64,000 nt of DNA from Dacryopinax spathularia (lineage: Eukaryota > Basidiomycota > Dacrymycetes > Dacrymycetales > Dacrymycetaceae): the NCBI GenBank assembly GCA_037974965.1, contig JBBPFI010000007.1, positions 1,178,001 through 1,242,000 on the forward strand. The letters run 5' to 3'. The notes below the pieces were generated by a model. The model ran no database searches, was not told the DNA's origin, and saw only the letters and a list, made by a program, of their open reading frames with translations. Below, piece by piece: positions 36,571-49,796 of the stretch. Every line of letters begins with the position of its first letter. Position 1 is the first letter of the stretch. The translations under genes and the position numbers were made by a program.

Positions 36571-39500
36571 TCATAATGTTGCTTCTGTCCGGCCCTGAGC
36601 GGATGCCGTGGGCGGTGCTTGCACGGGGACTGGAGGCTGAGGCGGGTATGGGGGTGCCCCTGCAGTTACAATCGCTGGTGGAAGGAGCGGCACACGGGAG
36701 GCATCGGACGAGCTGGGACGCGCCATCGGTGACCTCTCGGTCGCAGTTGCTGGAGGGGAGATATGTCCGTTCACCACAGGACTGACATGGGAAAGCGACT
36801 GGGAAGGAAGGGCAGCATTTGCAGACGGACCTGGCTGAGCCTGCTTCGTTCCCGCTGTTGCGCCTGCGTAGGCACCAGGAGGATACGAGTACCTGGGATC
36901 GACCGCTTGATAATACGTCTGATAGAAGGCTTGTACCTGGGCCGCCGCGTACGGCGCTGCTGTCGCAGTTGCGTTGGCAGCGGGGGCAGCTGTACCGCGA
37001 TTGAAGCCGTAAGCGTAGCCCTGGGTGCCGTATGCCGCCGCGTACGGAAACGGGAACGCCTGTTGTTGCGGATTTGGTGAAGTCTGTGGTGGTACCGGAG
37101 GCGAACGGTGTGCAGCTCCCAGGCCAGATGGAGGCGACTGGGAGGATTGTTGGGCGACTTGGGATGGTTGAACGGTATGAGGTGATTGAGCCGCGGTATG
37201 CGATGCTGGGTATGCAACGGTTGGAGAGTATGCATTGAACTGCGACTGATAGGTGGCATGCTGAGGGAGTGTGTAGGATGATGTACCAGGAGGGAAGCCG
37301 GAGTACGGAGAGGCGGTTGGGACCGATGGCGAGTGAGAGCCGGAAGTACGGCGATCGAGGGAAGGTAGAGGTTGGCGAGCGATGGGGTAGTTTGGTGAAG
37401 CTGGCTGCCCGAACGCGGCCGTTTGTCCGTTCGCAGTCGTCACTTTGGGCGAGCTGCTCACTCTGTTGGCTGCGGGCGGCACAGGCGGACGAGAAGATGT
37501 AGCAGTAGTCGGCGAAAGCGAGGCTCCATTTACCCCTGGCTGCTTGAGTACAGCAGGGACCTTGGGGATCGTTAGATGCACCTTCAGATCACCGTTCTTC
37601 TGCTGCTGGTTAGGCATTGGCAGCCCAGCAGCGAGCGCCGCGGCACGTTCCTCCTCTTCCTTCTGTTTCTGGGCCTGCTGCCGCTTAGCGTACAGCTCAC
37701 GCCTGTGCCGATTCCTGCACTCTTTGCATTTGAACTGCACCAATGCCCATCGACGTTTTGGCCTTCCAGCCTTGGCGTCAGCGGCGTCGTGGCACGCCGT
37801 GCTACAAGTGCGCATCAGTATATGATCAACGAAGAGCAAGGAAAGGAGGGACGCACTGCTGCCACTTGCCGCAAACTTCACAACACGCCATCTTGCTCCC
37901 ATCATCCACATTCCACCCCTTCTTCCCACAAATCTCACAATCCAGTTCCCACTTCTCCTCGTCCTTCGGCGCCCTACGCGGGACATGCGCAGCCGCATCC
38001 GCGCTTGTCTCCTCCACAGCGGTACTGCTGTCCTCTCCACCGCCGGTGTGGCGATTCTCCTCCCCTCCGCTCGCAGCGCCAGGGGTTACACTAGCCGTAG
38101 GCTGCCACGCCTCCCTTTCCCTCCTCAGAGCGCGTTCCTCCCTCTCCCTGGCCTTTCGCTCCCTCTCGAGCCTCTCGGCCTCCGCGCGCCGCTCGCGCTC
38201 CTCAGCCCGCTTGTTCCTCGCGTTGAGCGCTTCCTCCTCCGCCCGTTTTTCCTCCTCCAGTCGACGCTGCTCAGCCTCAAGCTCCTTCATCTGCAGTCGG
38301 CTGCTCCTCTTCCGTGTCGCAAGCAGCTCTTCCTTCTTTCGCAGTTTCTCGATCTCTTTGAGCTCGGCCAGAACACGAGGAACGACGTCTTCCACCAGGA
38401 GGTTGTAGAACGCGCGCTCAGCCTTGTTGGTGGACTTTGAGAACTGCTCGGCGATGTGCTCCCATTGGAAGAGAGTTACGGCGATCGTTTCCCATTCTAT
38501 AAAGTCGGGAGGGACGGGGATACCGTTGATCGTGCGTGGAGGAGGAGGCGGAGTAGCAGGGGGTGAGGAGAGGGAAGATGACGGGCCGCTGGACGGCGCT
38601 TCGTCCTTGACTAATGTCTCGTCGCCAGCAGTGTCGGGCATGTCCACGTCTCCATCTTCCGCCTTGGCAGGCTTCTCCTCACCCTCATCGTCCGATAGAT
38701 CGGTCAACTCGGAGTCGCCATCCTCTTCTAAGGGCCTCTTCCTCCCCGATCCATTCCCATTCACCTTCGCCTTCTCATCAGCTCCATCAGCCATCTTCAC
38801 ATCCTCATTCTCCGGGGCTAACCACTCCTCCGGGATCTCCTGCCACACCTCCTCCTCTTCCCTCCCTCTCAAGCGCGAGCTCTGCCGGATACCCATCACC
38901 CGCGGCCTAGCCGGGCTCTTGCTCGGACTAGGCGGCGGAGGAGGCTTAGAAGCAGCAGACCGACGAGGATACCGGCCATTCGGTTTCTGTTCTTCTTCCT
39001 TCTTCGCCTCTACCTTTGCCTTGCCCTTCACCGCAGCAGCAGCCGGCGCCGGAGTAGACCGAGCAGCAGCCGCGCTGGAGAGCTTCTGTTTCTTCTTCGG
39101 TGGCTCTTTTGGAGGGGGAGGAGGACGCTCCTTTTTCTTGTGAGAGACTTTGGGCTTCGGAGGGGCGCGTTGGATCCAGAGCCGGTTGTCGTCAAATAGC
39201 CAGTAGGCATTTTGTTTGCTGTCGTAGCCTATGGGTTCGATGCGCTGCGTCAGACGTAAGCATTGTCACTACCCAGAAGAGGCAAAACGGCGAGAGCGAA
39301 AGAATATGCAAGCAAGGGAGAGTCACAGAGACGACAACAGAGTGCAGTGAAAGGAGACGGTTGCAGTGCGCGCGTGAACGGCGAGCCGAAGAGCCCAAAG
39401 AGGCGCAATACGGAAGCGTCGAGGGTTATAAGGCAACCGCACTCACCCACAAATAAGCGCTCTCCTCATCCTTCATCTTCCTCCTCAGATTATTGGGATT

Positions 39501-40123
39501 GATGAACAACCACTCGCTGAGCGTATGGATCGCCTCCAGCCTCCTCTCCGGGCTAAGATCACTCCACGCGACGGGCTCTTCATCCGTGCCGAGAAGGGGT
39601 TCCTCGGGTTGGCGGCGCTCGAACTGGGTGCGGAGGAAGCGTTCCCAGTCGTCTTCCCTGTTTCGAGAGTTAGCATAAAGAGAGCGGAGGGGGAGGGGGA
39701 GGGGCAGAAGAGTTGGGGAGATAGTGGGAAAGACCGGGACCGGGGCTGGGGCACGTACGTTATTCTCCGATCGTAGGTGAGGATGACGAGCATCTTCTGC
39801 ATGAGCTTGTTGATGATCTTATGCGTTCCAAGCGTAAGGTCATCTTCGAATTCCTACACGCCACAAACCCAAATCAGATAAGCCACACACTGGAGAATAG
39901 ACCGGTAACGCACCTCAGTCTCGAACTCTCCTCCTAGCTGGAGCGCCTCCTCGAACGTGAACACAAACTGGCAGACGGCGGCGAACTTCCAGTCCCTGCG
40001 CAGGGCTAGGACCGCCTCCGAGGGCGGAGGGACAGGGTCGACGAGCACCGGCGGCGGAGGTGGTGGTCTGGAAGTGGACGGTGCTGGCGGTGGAGGGGGA
40101 GGACGGGCACGAAGGGTTGGCAT
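36571..40123 (-). CDS. DDT-WHIM-PHD chromatin protein
   Basis: A large multi-exon gene. The N-terminal DDT domain reads LRRDWKFAAVCQFVFTFEEAL and, after an intron, EFEDDLTLGTHKIINKLMQ and LVILTYDRRITY. A WHIM-type region follows with RREDDWERFLRTQFE, LHTLSEWLFINPNNLRRKMK, WRIEPIGYDSKQNAYWLFDD and NRLWIQR. Then come Lys/Glu-rich segments and a long coiled coil (RAEEREREAEAERLERERKA-like). A PHD-type zinc finger reads CEICGKKGWNVDDGSKMACC, EVCGKWQHIACH and FKCKECRN. The C-terminal 370 residues are Pro/Ser/Gln/Ala-rich. DDT+WHIM+PHD combinations mark ISWI-associated remodelling subunits (Cecr2/Rsf1/Itc1-like), so a nucleosome-spacing role is inferred. The start at 40123 (MPTLRARPPPP) is preferred. 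An in-frame ATG at 40318 is the alternative. Confidence 0.85.
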
Positions 40124-41437
40124 CGTGCGCTCGTCGAACGGAAGGATGGGTGGTAGGGTACGGCGGTAAGGGATGGGTAGGGCAGGCGGCGGTGAGGACG
40201 CGATAGGGTCGGGACGCGGTTTGACGTGTGAGGCGATGGATTGGCCGATTGGGGGAACGCGGTCGTCTGATGATCTCCGCTCTTTCCTCCCTTTCGTTCT
40301 TCCACGCGACCGGACCAAGACGATAATATGAGTTGAGCAGAGTTGCGTACCCCAGCAAATCAGTATATCGATGCTGTTCTTCTCCGAGGTTGATGTAGAG
40401 TGGTATAATAAACCGGTTGTCCAGTCAGTGGCTGATCAATAGTCAGTCGAAACCGTACCGCTCAGAGGCACACACACAAACCGCCGCCGCCCAAAGCTTG
40501 TCACTCGTATGCCAGCACCCAAAGGACGATTAGCTTCCGAGATTGTCCCCGGCTGAGTTGATTCCGCTCGGCTTGTTTAGGGAAGAAGAACAGGGCAAGG
40601 GGTTCGGGCCGTGAAGTTGGGGGAAGACGACGACAAGTCCCCGGTAGCCTGGGTCGAGGAATGACAAAAACTCGTATTGTTAGTTGTTCCTAGCAAGGCG
40701 GAAAGAAGGAGCGGTCGGCGATGTCTCCTTCGACTCTCCAACCTATGCGGAATGTTCTAATTTCCGGCTCACCTCATGCAGCGGGAAACGCGCCTCCAAC
40801 ACGTTCGACCTCGATACGGCATCCTTTCTCGCCCCCTTTCTTTTAGTGCGATTTCCGGTTCCCGGAACACGCAGTTTCTCAAGCCTCTAACCAACATGCA
40901 TTCCGGTGCAGGTGCACCATTGAAATGTACAGTACTGTGCGATGATACGTCATGACTCCCCCTCATTATCCAGGACCCTGAAAGCGCGTTATCTCCAGTC
41001 TCCCGAAATAAACCGCAACCGCAACCGCAGCAATCTCAACTCCAGCAACTCGGCTCAGCACACCGTATCATTCCTATACCGACTCATGCCAACCATCTGG
41101 GTCTTCTCTAGCTGACGGTCTGCTTCCTCCTCCTGATCTATTGGCGATCTACGTATATAGCGGAAGCGCGTTTCGTGCTGTGATCTATTGCGAAGAACGT
41201 TCTGTATTGGGCGAGCGCGCTGGGTACGGCTGGAGTACCGCGTTATCAGAAGCGGGCTGTACCGACTAGTCAGCGAAGTATTCGGCCAACAGCAGCGTCG
41301 GGCCGAAGACCACCTCCTATTTATCGACTTACAAGCTATAAAAGACCGGCGAACGCTTTCCAACCCAAACCCGCGAGACAGACGGCCCTGCCGAAACCTA
41401 GACCGAACCACCCCCAGAAGGAGAGAACAACGGCAAC
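40124..41437. other. divergent upstream region, DDT/PHD gene and NAPRT
   Basis: About 1.3 kb between divergent starts. A minus-strand open frame at 41055-41534 overlaps the NAPRT start and has no domain signal. No repeat or RNA gene was recognised. It probably contains both promoters and 5' UTRs. Confidence 0.4.
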
Positions 41438-43158
41438 ATGGTCTCCCAACCTTCCCAGACGATCGAGGAGCTCCCATACTCGATCCTCGACACCGACTTG
41501 TACAAGGTGCGCATCCGCGCTTCCTCTCCCGCACCAGGCGGCATGCTGATCCTATGCGCTATAGCTGACGATGCAGCAAGCCGTCCTCCAACATTTCCCC
41601 TCCGCCGAGGTGGTGTACAAGTTCACGAACCGGTCGAGGGATATGCTCTTCACGCGGGAATGCGTCGACTTGGCATGGCAGAGTATCCTTCGTGCGTCCC
41701 CACCCTTCTCGTCCCCAGGGCGAAGCCGTATGAAGGCAGGGCTAACAGGGAGCAGGCCTAGGAGAGATGCACCTCACCCCCGCCGAACACTCTTGGCTCA
41801 GCAAGACCTGCCCTTACTTCCGCCCCCAATACCTCCAAACGCTCTCCACCCTCTGCCTCCGGCCCTCCGAACAAGTCCAGATCACTTTCCTCCCTTCCCC
41901 CAACCCGGAAGACGAGGGCAAGGGCCAAGTTGAGTTGGAGATCAAGGGGGAATGGTGGCAGACTATTTTGTATGAGGTGCCGATTATGGCCATCTTGAGT
42001 GATGCGTATTTCAGGACGGTGGACCGGGATTGGGGGTATGAGGGGCAGGAGGGTGCGCACGCTTCACTTCCCTTTGGTTCCTCCTGGGGCCTTGTAGTAC
42101 ACGGCACACTGACGTCGATTTTGTAGAGAAAGCATACGCCAAAGCAAGGACACTCCTGGAGAACGGCGTCGCTTTCTCGGAATTCGGCACCCGCCGACGT
42201 CGCTCCTACCATGCCCAGAAACTGGTCCTGCAAGGCCTTGTACGAGCGAGGGACGAGCTAGAGGGGAAGGAGGGGATGGGTAGGCTGTCAGGGACGAGCA
42301 ACGTCCATTTTGCGATGATGTTTGGGTTGACGCCTGTGGGGACTATCGCGCAGTGCGTGCTTTTTTTACTCTGCAGTCCGGCCAGGCTACTAATGCGATC
42401 ATGCAGCGAATGGACTATGGGTGTACGCTGTTTACAGAGAGAGCTATGGGTACAGCTCGCTGACGCTCACACAGATCGCCGCCCTCCGCGGGTACGAACA
42501 CGCCAACTCGATCGCGCTCGATCTCTGGGAACAAACCTACCCCACAGAGCCCTCCAACGCCCTACACATCGGTCTAACAGACACCTTCTCCTCCGAGATC
42601 TTCTTCCGGGACTTCCTCTCCGACCCCGCGCGTGCGTGCCGCTGGCGAGGCCTGAGGCAGGACAGCGGCGATCCGGAGGTGTATACGAGGCGCGCGAAGG
42701 AGGTGTATGACCAGCTTGGGATCGATAGTCGGACTAAGACTATCATCTACTCGGATGGGCTGGACGTGAAGAGGTGTTTGGAGTTGAAGAAGGTCGCGGA
42801 GGAGATCGGATTTATCCGTGCGTTCTTTTCTACCTTTCGTCGGGAGTTAGTGGGAGTGTCTGACATGGTGGACAGCGGCTTTCGGGATTGGAACGAGCTT
42901 GACGAACGACTTCACCCGAAAGAGCGACGGCAAGCATAGCAGACCCCTGAATATGGTTATCAAGCTCCATTCGATCAACGGGATCCCGTGCGTCAAGATC
43001 AGCGACGAGATCAGCAAGGCGCGTATGCTCTCCTCATAGATTGAATCTGGCTGACGATGTTCCACCAGAACACGGGCGATGCAGAGGCCGTGCTCGAAGT
43101 GAAGGAGCGACTCGGTCTTCTTAACGGCAACGGAACCACGAACGGCAAACACGCATAG
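41438..43158 (+). CDS. NPT1: nicotinate phosphoribosyltransferase
   Basis: The enzyme makes nicotinate mononucleotide from nicotinate and PRPP in the Preiss-Handler NAD salvage route. The start gives [14 protein letters not shown], then [12 protein letters not shown] and [15 protein letters not shown] after splicing. Diagnostic blocks are [70 protein letters not shown] and the phosphate-binding [13 protein letters not shown]. Then come [19 protein letters not shown] and, in the last exons, TNDFTRKS and [16 protein letters not shown]. About seven exons. All catalytic blocks are present. The stop is only 45 bp from that of the convergent APC10 gene. Confidence 0.95.
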
Positions 43159-43203
43159 AGGGTATATAACGCGTAGAATGTATCATTAGAGCGCGGTCAT
43201 CAG

Positions 43204-44094
43204 TTATCGGATAGTCTGGTGCATCCTGAACGCCGCGGACGTGAATGGGAATAGATGCGGCTCTTCTTCCTCCGCCCTGTTGCAAGAGGATTGTTACACG
43301 TGGTAATGAGAATAGATATGAGCAAAAACGTACGCAGGAGGACCGAGGACGAGCATGCCTCGTACATGCGTGTCTTTCCCGCTTAGGTGGTTACCAACTA
43401 TGACGATCTGCAATACATGCAGGTCCAGCGCATGTCTGTCCCATCTTCATCATCAGCTTGACAGTCTGGAAGAGAGAGAGGGCAAGAGGAACGCACACAG
43501 CCTCGCTCTGCTCCGTCTCGGGCAGAACGTCGAACGTGACCCACCCGCAAGGCTTATCAAAGCTGACCATCCGCACGTCCTGCATATCGTGCATCGTCGT
43601 ACCCGCGCGCACGCAGAGCTTGTTAGGCGTGTAGGACTCGTCTAGCGAGGCATCGAGGTACATCGATATTTTCTGACCTCGAGTAAGCGGCTATTCAGAG
43701 CGCGGGAAGAAGGAATGGGGAGGTGGGGGACGTACTTGAACTCGGACACGGCGCGGGAAGTTCAGGCTGATGAAATGTGGTTGCGGGCCGTCGCTCCTAC
43801 CCCCCAGGATCAGCTCGAACGCAAGACGGCCTAAACGGGAAGGACATACTGCCAGAAGGTCGTCGGATCGTCATCATACAGACACTCCACGCCAAATCCA
43901 TATTTGGACGAGGAGACCGACCAAGTGGCAAGATGACCCAAACTTTGGAACTTTTCTGTCGGAGGATCTGTGTGCTCGTTAATGCACAGTACAGGGAAGG
44001 GATGAGGGCACGCGCCTGGGCTGATAACCACTCCGCCAAGGTTCACGCTAGGTATTGCGCCTTGCGAGCGACGCGTTGGTGTTGGAGTCGTCAT
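43204..44094 (-). CDS. APC10: anaphase-promoting complex subunit 10 (DOC domain)
   Basis: APC10/Doc1 forms part of the D-box co-receptor of the APC/C ubiquitin ligase. The DOC jelly roll is read across introns: LGHLATWSVSSSKYGFGVE, LYDDDPTTFWQSDGPQPHFI, LNFPRRVRVQKISMYLD, DESYTPNKLCVRAGTTMHDM and IVIVGNHLSGKDTHVRGM. The last intron starts after GPPA (donor near 43310). Splicing it to AEEEEPHLFPFTSAAFRMHQ gives a C-terminal Thr-Ile-Arg. A terminal Ile-Arg tail is the feature APC10 uses to dock on Cdc27/Apc3. Without that splice the frame ends about 90 bp earlier and lacks the tail. The N-terminal 40 residues before the DOC domain are less certain. Confidence 0.92.
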
Positions 44095-45048
44095 GTCAGC
44101 CTGAGGTATCTAGTACGTCGTTAAGAAGGACGAATGATGAACATGCTGTCTTCATGCCATCGTGCACGAAGTCGCTGTAGGCACGTAGTCTTCGCGAGGG
44201 TGGTGACGGTGGGCGACGCGTTCAACGCGTGATGTTAGCGCCGGTCCTGACGGGCGCTTGTCTCGAACCGCGCATTTCCTGTCGCAGAACTTGGGCCCGC
44301 GTCTACCAAGACAAACCTTGCGTTCAACATTCCAACATGGAATCAATATGATCGGTGCAGTCACTTGTTGGACGGATGGGCTCGAGGGCTGAGCAGTCCT
44401 TTCTCGACGTCCATCTCCCCGGTCGTTGTCCCTTCGATAATTGAACTCCCTGGGCAAATCTGCTCCTTTTCACTGTCCTGTCCAGCGACGCTCTTCACGT
44501 ACAGTGAACCACAGCGGCCTCGTCCTGCACAGTCGTCTGCATCTCTGCCCACGCGCTCTACATCCTACCTGGCCACAACATCCTCCCTTCTACATGTATG
44601 CGCACTTTTGGCGGATATGGCTATTGCGCCTAGGCTTCGCTAGTGCTTCAGGACGTCCGGGTTTGACCTGGCTGCTCCCTTCCCTGCTTCAGCCTGCATA
44701 GCCGTCATGCCTTCCTCTGTGCGAGTACGTGCTCATCGTTGTACTTGACCCGACTCTAACCTCATCTCGCAGCTACAGCAGAACGGTCGAACAGCGACCT
44801 CCTTCCAACGACGCCTGTACGTCACATGACGATCTATTTCAGGACGCTGCTAATCCGAGGCGGTAGCCCATCTGCCTGTACTCGGAAGATGAGACCTCTC
44901 GACGTTCAAATTCCGCTCACTCGGCGTGCAACTCCTATAGTCTGAGCTCGGAAAGGCCGAGAATAAAGGTCGCAGGAGGGGCAAAATCGTTCGTGCATCT
45001 TCTCTTCTGACCATCACCATATCGTCTGATCCTAGTCCACTCTCAGAG
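44095..45048. other. divergent upstream region, APC10 and GTPase
   Basis: About 950 bp. Open frames on both strands near 44150-44700 have no recognisable domain or consistent splicing. I treat it as promoter and 5' UTR sequence. Confidence 0.35.
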
Positions 45049-48000
45049 ATGGCTCCTGTATGCTATGCCCCGGTATGCCATCCTCAATTCTGCTTCTCGA
45101 TCCCTCATTATAATTGGGTCTTACCGCAGCAACTGAGCACCACGGCCTCTAAGCGCAAAATCTCCAAGATGTCAAGCGAGGAGGATGAAGCCCGGGCGAT
45201 GCCGACCCCTCCTTCGTCGCATAGAAAACGCACAAAGACCCTCCCTGTACCTGCGGAACGCCAGGAGACGGTGCTCACCTCCGAGGAGTCCGATGATGAA
45301 GAAGACGATGACGACGACGATACCGACGAGGATGAGGATCAAGATCAGGTCCCAAATATTGTCGCGAGCGATGTAGATTCTGTGGTTGACCATGTGCCTA
45401 CATTAAAGATTACTGTATGCGCGTTTTTCAGCGCATATATGTGGCTAACTTCTCTCGCAGACCGACAATGACGAGCCTTACACACCGGACAACGCATACG
45501 AAGCAGTCAAGACCTACGCCGACTATCTCCTCGGACTCGTGCGCCGCCCAGATCTGGGTCTTCCGCGTCAACGCACGAAGGTCTGGGCCGGAGAAATCAA
45601 GGAGGTCAAGGCGCGCTCCATGACTCAAACTACCATAGCTGTAATCGGTGCCACCGGCGCCGGCAAAAGCAGCCTGATCAACGCGCTGCTAGATCAACCG
45701 GATTTACTGCCGGCAAACTGTGTGGCAAGTGGCTGTCGCTTGATCCTAAGTACTTTGCTGATAACCTTCAGCGGGCTTGCACGGCCACCGTCGTTGAGGT
45801 ATCCTACCATGACAAGGACACTTTTGAAGCGGATGTCAAGTACCTGTCCTGGGATGAATGGAGGGAGGAGCTGAGCTGTCTCCTTCAAGACCTGTGAAGT
45901 CTACTGTGCCTTACCACTCGCCCGGACCTAATTGTTATCGTTACAGATTTGAAACCGATGGGACGCTCCGCACGGACGACAGTGAGGAATTCCGTGTCGC
46001 TAGCGCCAAAATACATGCCGTATACCCGAAGTACGGAACCGTCGCTTCCTGTGTTATCTGACATGATTGATGTGCAAATAGTATTTCACCTCAAACCCTT
46101 CTCGACTGCGCAAAGGATGAGGATTTGCTAGATGACCTCATCGGGGAAGACGAGACGGCTGAAATTCTTGGGGAAGTCAAGAGAGTCGGCCATGACTCGG
46201 CGACACAATTCAGCCTGACCCTCGCCCAATATGTTGAAAGCGACGATGATGTCAATCTGGGGGGGGAGACTACCTCCGAAGATGGAACGCGCGTTTCACA
46301 GGTACGTGATCACCAACCAGCCTGTCATATAAGTTGATAACAGCGTCGAGCTAGCTTTGGCCGTTAGTCAAATGGTGGGTTGGAGACCCGCATCTGCGAC
46401 TACGGGCGACTCATATCTCCGGTAACAGCATTGAATGTCGCGTCAAGGCTCACGCGCTTGCGACCGGTGCCACCCTCGTTGATCTTCCTGGATGTCAGGA
46501 CACGAATGCAGCGCGTTCCGCGATAGCCAAAGACTATATGAAGCATGCGGACGTATTCTACATTGGTGTGTTGGCTACTGTTCTTGCTAGGCTTGCTGAC
46601 TTCGCGCTAGTTGCACCGATCAACAGAGCCGTGAATGACAAAGTTGCACACGATCTTATGGGGGTTAACTTCAGAAGACAGTTGTTGATGGGTACGGCCG
46701 AATCTCTTTCGAACGCCAGTGTTGCTCATTTCGGTCCAGATGGTTCGTACAATGAACGAGCTATAACGTTCATCTGCTCGAAGGCAGATGATGTGAACGC
46801 AAAAGAAGTTATGCGCAGTCTTAGGATCCAGCTCAGCACCGACGACCACCTACGGCGTGTCAATGAGTCGGTCTATTCACAGCTTCTCGCACCTCAGCTC
46901 ATCTGCTTATAGCCAAATGAATGAGCTGAGTCAAGCTCTAAGACATCACACCCGTGCAAGAACCATCGTAGAGAGGGTTGCGAAAAAGCCTGAGAGCAGT
47001 ATTAAGAGGTGCCAATTTTTCCGTCGCCTATCTACCGTGTTCTCTGACAGATTAGAACAGGGTCGGTACTGATCGGAGTATGTCTCCGGCGTATGCAGGG
47101 GCCTTCGAAATCGCTTAGCTATGCAGGCCGATCATCGCAAAACCTGGGGCCTTCGAATCAAACGCCCAGCCAACTCCCACAGGCCTCTGCCTCAACGAAC
47201 ATAGCTGTGAGTGTGTTCAGTATGAGTGAGGATTCGTCTGGCCCTCGCCGACAACAGCTCCAGCAGACCGAAAATGTACCGAGAGGTTCTGAGAAGCAAC
47301 TTGGGGACCTTGAGGTGAGGGCGCCATTTAGGACGGATCTGCATAGACTCCATCTACCTTCAGTTAAACAACGAGATCAACCGAACGACCTTGAGTTTGC
47401 GGGACTCAGCTAGGCAACGCGACTCTATATGTGCGGTTAGTACCTCCCCCTCCTTGTTGACATTGCTTGACGGCTGCTCCAGATCGCACGCAATAAGCAT
47501 TGTAAAGAGATACTCAGAATACAATTTCGGAAGGGCTTGCAGGAAGCCGAAGAAGCGCATGCCATGAGAATAAGCCCCGACAGCTACGATGTAAGTACTC
47601 TCGCAGAAGATTCACACTCTTGCCTTCACAAGCTCTAGCCAGGGAAAAGTCTGCGTGACTACTCTGGAATTAACCTGCCAGTATTCTGCGTATCGGCGAG
47701 AGACTATCTGTTGATCGATGGACCGGAAGAAGCTGAACCAGCTGTCTTTTCTAATAAAGACGAGGTATGCAACAAATCCACAAGATGTTCTCGCGGCTGA
47801 CAGCCGCAACAGACCGAAATTCCGCAGCTACAACAGCACACCAGAAGTCTGTCAGATCCTGACAGGCGTGCAGCAGCACACAAGGCCCTGGAGGATCTCA
47901 GGAATATCACCCGCGGCGTAAACATATATCTTGCCACCGACGTAGGATGCTGTTGGACATTTCAACGCTCACTCATGTCTATGGCAGGGTCGCGAATGCT

Positions 48001-49338
48001 CCGCAGACGGTGCCACTTTCCGCAGCAATCAGGACGCGGAGATCGACATGTTGGCAAAGGTCCGGAACGAGTTGCGCACGCGGGCCCAAGGCTGATCTTC
48101 TGCGCAGGCGTGGGACCACGAAGCGTCTCTGAAGAGTGCACTCTTGAGAGAGCGTTTAAAAGAGGTTATTGTTTCGGTCATACGACAGGACGTCACTCTT
48201 GCGATCGAAACAGCCGGTAGAAATCTCGATGCATTTGCGGAACACAACAGATGTAAGCATTCTCCCGCTTTCGACCGTTGCTCGCTCGCTTCAGCTATCG
48301 GTGTCAGGGAACACGTACCGAGCGACAATGGTCCGGAAGGTACGTCTTGGTTGGATGTCGGTCTGACGACAAAGCTCATATGCGTCACAGGGCATGTATC
48401 GCGACGATCTGAATGAGCGACTTATTGAGCCGATGCTCAAGAATGCAGCGGGCCCCTGGCAGCGACTCTTTGACCAGGGCGTGCAAGAAATGTTCGCCGA
48501 CCTTCCGGAGGTGAGTGGTAAGCAGAGGGAGGGAAATAGCCTCACGACATCTCTCAGCTTCTTAGGGCGAAAAGCGAAGACGCACTGAACTCCATTGGTT
48601 GGGTCCACTCACCAAGCATTCTCTAGTATCTCATCGCGGGATAGACAAGCATAGTTCACCCGGCCTGAAGCCTCGTACACAGCAGGTTGCTAGGCAGCAG
48701 TCTGAGACGATGTCAGCTGGATTTGAAGACCTTACAATACACGCTCGCCGTCGAATTCGGGAGCTTTCGAAGTATGGTCCTGTCTAAGCCTATATTGATC
48801 AACCTGACCTTACTCTTTTGTAGAGACATACATCGGAAATTGGCCATCGATATTCAGCGTCAGCTGAAGGAAACCTATGGCGTGGCTGGAGTTCAGCGTG
48901 GGAAGGGGTGCTTCAAGAGCATGGTCCGATTTTCTCTTTTCTGAGGGGTTCGCATCGGTCTCAAAGTGCTTGCAGAGACGCATCGTGGAGGAATATGTTT
49001 CTGAAAACGCATCCCCCATGTTTGGCTACACTGCGGATAAGACGGAAGCACGTTTTGACAAGCTCTGCGACGAGGTCTATGATGCTATGAAGGAGGACCT
49101 TCGCAAGCTGGAGACTTCGCTTCGCTTCGCATACTCTGGTAATTGGGATTCTTCTGTGAGCCTCTGACCCGGGTACTCACGAATAACAGGACTTTGGGAC
49201 GGCATGACTGCTACGGCCGACGAAATCAAACTTCGCCAGGCTGTCTGCGCTCGTGCCGGCGAGTTGGCCAAGATCTTATCGCGTCTGGCTGATCGATCTA
49301 AGACCGCCCTCATTTCACGCACACTTGGGTCGAAATGA
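45049..49338 (+). CDS. SLIP-GC-like P-loop GTPase, copy 1
   Basis: A long intron-rich gene. An acidic, Ser-rich N-terminus (SEESDDEEDDDDDD) precedes VKTYADYLLGLV and the P-loop VIGATGAGKSSLINALL. Splicing gives RACTATVVEVSYHDKDTFEA, LWPLVKC, then the G3 motif in TLVDLPGCQDTNAARS, FYIG/VLAPINRAVNDKVAHDLM and a G4-like FICSKADDVN. The remainder is helical and charged, ending GELAKILSRLADRSK. The order and wording match the nuclear GTPase SLIP-GC family (dynamin-like), which is expanded in mushroom genomes. Function in fungi is unknown. The start MAP is followed by a likely intron to QLSTTASKRK. A paralogue is at 61042-64000 with introns at the same places. Some C-terminal exons were not fully resolved. 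Confidence 0.82.
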
Positions 49339-49796
49339 ACATTTTCTACCAGTCGACGCCGACGTTGTGAAGACTATTTAACATCCCCTCTACCTGCCCA
49401 GACATCCAATCTTTGACCATTGACCATCCCGTACCTTCGCAGCGCCGATCATGTATAACCGTATGAGATAACCACGTAATAAACTGATGTGCATGCTCTT
49501 GTCCCATTAGGCCAGGAAGGTTACAGTACGTCAAGGGAAGTACGACAAAGCACGAACAATTTGTGTCTGCAGAGGTGTTGGCAATGCGTACAAGCGGGAG
49601 GATATACGGTGCATACCACTGATGGCTATTTCAGGCAATAAGAGGTAAGTGAGCGTTTCAGCGCACGTGCATATTGACTAACGACTTCCGAAGAGTCATC
49701 CCAGTTATCTCGCGCACCCGCGAGCCGTCTCCATGACCCTGTTTGTACTGTGTGTCTCACTTCTTCCCGTACCTGCGCAACCGATTCTTCCTTTGC
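49339..49796. other. intergenic spacer
   Basis: About 460 bp between genes in the same direction. It should hold the GTPase 3' UTR and the deaminase promoter. No exon was recognised. Confidence 0.35.

Noticed and set aside
44152-44700. Small genes on either strand between APC10 and the GTPase
   Set aside because: Overlapping open frames without conserved motifs, splice support or codon regularity.
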